The notes below the pieces were generated by a model. The model made no database searches. It was not told the origin of the DNA and worked only from the letters and a program-made list of their open reading frames with translations. This document shows, piece by piece, positions 33,090 to 36,608 of a stretch of 36,608 nucleotides of DNA (the first letter of the stretch is position 1; every line of letters begins with the position of its first letter). A program made the position numbers and the translations under genes. Source of the DNA: a bacterium (GTDB lineage: Bacteria; Desulfobacterota; Deferrisomatia; Deferrisomatales; Deferrisomataceae); the NCBI GenBank assembly GCA_027021615.1, contig JALUTY010000062.1, positions 1-36,608 on the forward strand, written 5' to 3'.

Positions 33090-34229
33090 TCAGTCCACCA
33101 CGAGCACGTTGGGCTCGATGGCCCCGTACCCCACCAGACCGCGGTACAGGTCCAGGTGCCGGGCCGCCACCAGCGGCCACGCGACCCGCTCGCGCACGTG
33201 TCGCCGGGCCGCCTCGCCGCACCGCTCCCGCAGGCCCGGGTCGCCCAGGAGCCGGGAGATCGCCTCCACGAACTCGTCGTCGCTCGCGCACACCAGCCCC
33301 GCCCCCGAGTCCGCCAGGGCCCGGCGCATGGACTCGGTGTCGCTGGTGACCACGGGCCTGCCAAACGCAAGGCAGTGGGCGAGCACCCCGCTCTGGGCGT
33401 TGATCTCGTAGGGCAGGGCCACCACGTCCGCGGCCGACAGGATCCGGTCGAACGTCTCCTGGGCCAGCTGGCCCCGGATCAGGACGATCTGGTCTCGTAC
33501 CGGCGAGCTGCGGATCCGGTCGAACAGCATGTCTCGGTACTCCAGGAACTCCTGGCCCCGGATCTTCCCCGCCACCACCAGCAGCGCGTCCGGCACCCGC
33601 TCCACCACCCGGGGGAACAGGTCCACGATCCGCTCGAACCGCTTGCTGGGCCGGAAGTACCCGATCATGAGGACGACCGGACGGTTCTCCGGCAGACCGA
33701 GCTTGCGGCGGGCATCGGGGTCCGGGTCCACCAGCCGGGCCCCGTGGGGGATCACCCGGACCTTGTCGTCAAAACGCCCCCCGAGCTCCCGGTGCAGGGC
33801 CTCACGCTGGTACGGCTCGTGCACGATGGCCGCGTCCGCGTTGATCAGGATGTTCTCCAGGAGAATCCGGTGGGGCGGGTCGATCCGGGCGTACACGGTG
33901 TGCAACGTCACCACCACCGGCACGCCCAGGAGCCGGAACCTGAGGAGCAGGGGCACGGCGTTCACCCCGTGGTGGCGGCCGTACATCCCGAACTCGTGCT
34001 GCACGTGGACCACATCGGGGGTGAGCCGCATCATGGCCGAGAACGCCCGCTCGGGCAGGTCCTCGTCCTCGTAGTCGAACACCGGAAACACCCGGGGCCC
34101 GGAGCTGCCCAGGTGCCCCACCACGTACACGTCCACCGCCGAGGTCCGCAGGGCCTCGGTCAGATACTGGGTGTACGTGGCGACCCCGCACTCGATGGGC
34201 GGGTAGGTCGAGATCATGCCGACGCGCAT
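33090..34229 (-). CDS. GT4 family glycosyltransferase
   Basis: A 379-residue GT-B fold retaining glycosyltransferase. The N-terminal domain has MRVGMISTYPPIECGVATYTQYL and a DVVHVQHEFGMYG motif. The C-terminal domain has LMIGYFRPSKRFERIVDLFP and a nucleotide-sugar site around ALPYEINAQSGVLAHCLAFGRPVVTSD. It probably transfers mannose or glucose from a nucleotide sugar. With GH130 downstream it forms a small glycan gene pair. No strong ribosome site precedes the ATG; the heptamer array begins 9 nt upstream. The stop codon touches a family C element. Confidence 0.88.
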   Translation of the reverse strand: MRVGMISTYPPIECGVATYTQYLTEALRTSAVDVYVVGHLGSSGPRVFPVFDYEDEDLPERAFSAMMRLTPDVVHVQHEFGMYGRHHGVNAVPLLLRFRLLGVPVVVTLHTVYARIDPPHRILLENILINADAAIVHEPYQREALHRELGGRFDDKVRVIPHGARLVDPDPDARRKLGLPENRPVVLMIGYFRPSKRFERIVDLFPRVVERVPDALLVVAGKIRGQEFLEYRDMLFDRIRSSPVRDQIVLIRGQLAQETFDRILSAADVVALPYEINAQSGVLAHCLAFGRPVVTSDTESMRRALADSGAGLVCASDDEFVEAISRLLGDPGLRERCGEAARRHVRERVAWPLVAARHLDLYRGLVGYGAIEPNVLVVD

Positions 34230-34237
34230 TCTGGGAA

Positions 34238-34302
34238 CTTCGGTCTTCGGTCTTCGGTCTTCGGTCGTCGGTCTTCGGTCTTCGGTGGTCGGTGGTCGGT
34301 CC
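34238..34302 (-). repeat. Heptamer (GACCGAA)n array in GT4 leader
   Basis: About nine 7-bp units, mostly gaccgaa with gaccacc and gaccgac variants on the transcript strand, begin 9 nt before the start codon. A gggccgaaggcc hairpin (near 34356-34368) lies further upstream. The rest of 34303-34441 shows no gene. Confidence 0.85.
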
Positions 34303-34441
34303 GGGGCTCAACAGCGGCCGCCGTCAACCCGCGGGAACGCAGCGCGGGCGCGGTAGGCCTTCGGCCCGTGCCCTCGGGTCAGAACGTACGGCCGGAAATG
34401 TGGGTCGCGTGACGCCGGGTGGCAAGGGGGGGACGGCGCGG

Positions 34442-36127
<1,686 letters not shown>

Positions 36128-36153
36128 GGAAATCGCTCCGCGATCAGGATGAA

Positions 36154-36203
36154 AAGCTGGAAAGCTGGGAGGCTAGAAGGCCACCCCCCCGGGCCTTCGG
36201 CCC
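36154..36203 (-). repeat. Octamer repeat array and hairpin in glnS leader
   Basis: On the transcript strand units TTCTAGCC, TCCCAGC and TTCCAGC end 27 nt before the start; a gggccgaaggccc hairpin (36191-36203) precedes them. The remainder of 36204-36501 is occupied by the family B element. Confidence 0.7.
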
Positions 36204-36247
36204 GCTGGACGGCCGGGCGGCTTTCGAACCGCTGCCAAGCCTTCGGT

Positions 36248-36432
36248 GGGGCATGGGGTCTGTCGGAGAGCCGCGTGCGGCTCCTTAGCTCGCCGCGCAG
36301 CGCCTCCAACGTTCGCACCGCGAAACGTCGGTCACCGGCCCCACGGTCATGGAACCGATGTTGCTGTCCCGTGCCTGCGCGGCGAATCTCATGCCCGGCT
36401 TCGCACGCGGCCGGAAACAGACCCCATGCCCC
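36248..36432. mobile_element. Family B palindromic element
   Basis: A 185-bp element with perfect 16-bp terminal inverted repeats, ggggcatggggtctgt (36248-36263) and its complement (36417-36432). About 60 bp of its interior recurs at 17844-17906. No coding capacity. Confidence 0.78.
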
Positions 36433-36501
36433 GCCGCCGAAACTCCGGGAAAGGCGGTGCAAGACGTTCCTTTTTCGCAAACAGGCTGCCCCCGCCCCCT
36501 C

Positions 36502-36608
36502 CTACACCACTCCCCCCAGGTACAGGAACGCCACGTAGGCGCAGTACCCCCCCAGGAGCACGGCCCCCTCGGCCCGGGAGATCCGGGAGCCGGTACGGCA
36601 GATGGGCA
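36502..36608 (-). CDS. C-terminus of a CaCA-type calcium/sodium antiporter (partial)
   Basis: Only the last 35 codons are in the window. They read ICRTGSRISRAEGAVLLGGYC followed by AYVAFLYLGGVV and TAG. The pattern RISRxEGxxLLxxYxxYxxFL is typical of the final helix of YrbG-like sodium/calcium exchangers. The start lies beyond the window. Family call is based on this short tail only. Confidence 0.6.
   Translation of the reverse strand, partial: PICRTGSRISRAEGAVLLGGYCAYVAFLYLGGVV

Noticed and set aside
34238..34302. Heptamer array as a CRISPR array
   Set aside because: Units are 7 bp with no spacers and no cas genes in the window.

Overview
The window is about 36.6 kb of very GC-rich bacterial DNA. 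Gene content points to an anaerobic, metabolically versatile lineage of the former Deltaproteobacteria (Desulfobacterota/Desulfuromonadota type; a Deferrisoma-like relative is a guess). Supporting signs are an HdrA/MvhD/MetV electron-transfer set, a tetrahaem class III-type cytochrome c, a Cys-rich ferredoxin-type protein, sigma54 regulation and a selenocysteine codon.

Layout. (1) 1-6.6 kb, minus strand: a degenerate receiver protein behind a strong sigma54 promoter, then a 1514-residue HdrA-GltD-HdrA fusion, an MvhD-like protein interrupted by an in-frame UGA that I read as selenocysteine, and a MetV-like protein. These look like parts of a flavin-based electron-bifurcating methylene-tetrahydrofolate reductase system. 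(2) 6.9-9.7 kb, minus: an NtrC-type activator and its PAS histidine kinase, probable regulators of (1). (3) 9.8-14.7 kb: endonuclease V, a ManC/phosphomannomutase-like fusion with an altered mutase domain, a stand-alone receiver and a divergent diguanylate cyclase. (4) 14.7-15.0 kb: tRNA-Gln(CUG) and tRNA-Glu(CUC) with promoter and terminator. (5) 15.4-21.6 kb: transglutaminase-like protein, DUF763 protein, small tetrahaem cytochrome, two overlapping unknowns and class II fumarase. (6) 21.8-26.0 kb: a three-subunit molybdenum hydroxylase operon ending in a flavin-reductase-fold protein. (7) 26.4-29.8 kb: a large multidomain lipoprotein with an HExxH motif. (8) 29.9-36.6 kb: a winged-helix/ferredoxin protein, a small unknown, a GH130 plus GT4 pair, glutaminyl-tRNA synthetase and the 3' end of a CaCA-type antiporter.

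The intergenic DNA is unusual. There are three families of short palindromic, terminal-inverted-repeat elements of 78 to 186 bp without a transposase, several of them touching stop codons. There are also two kinds of short tandem repeat (octamer TTCCAGCC/TTCTAGCC and heptamer GACCGAA). These lie in the 5' leaders of at least eight genes and always read in the same orientation relative to the gene that follows. Together with the UGA-containing MvhD and the adjacent sigma54 circuit, these are the most interesting features here.
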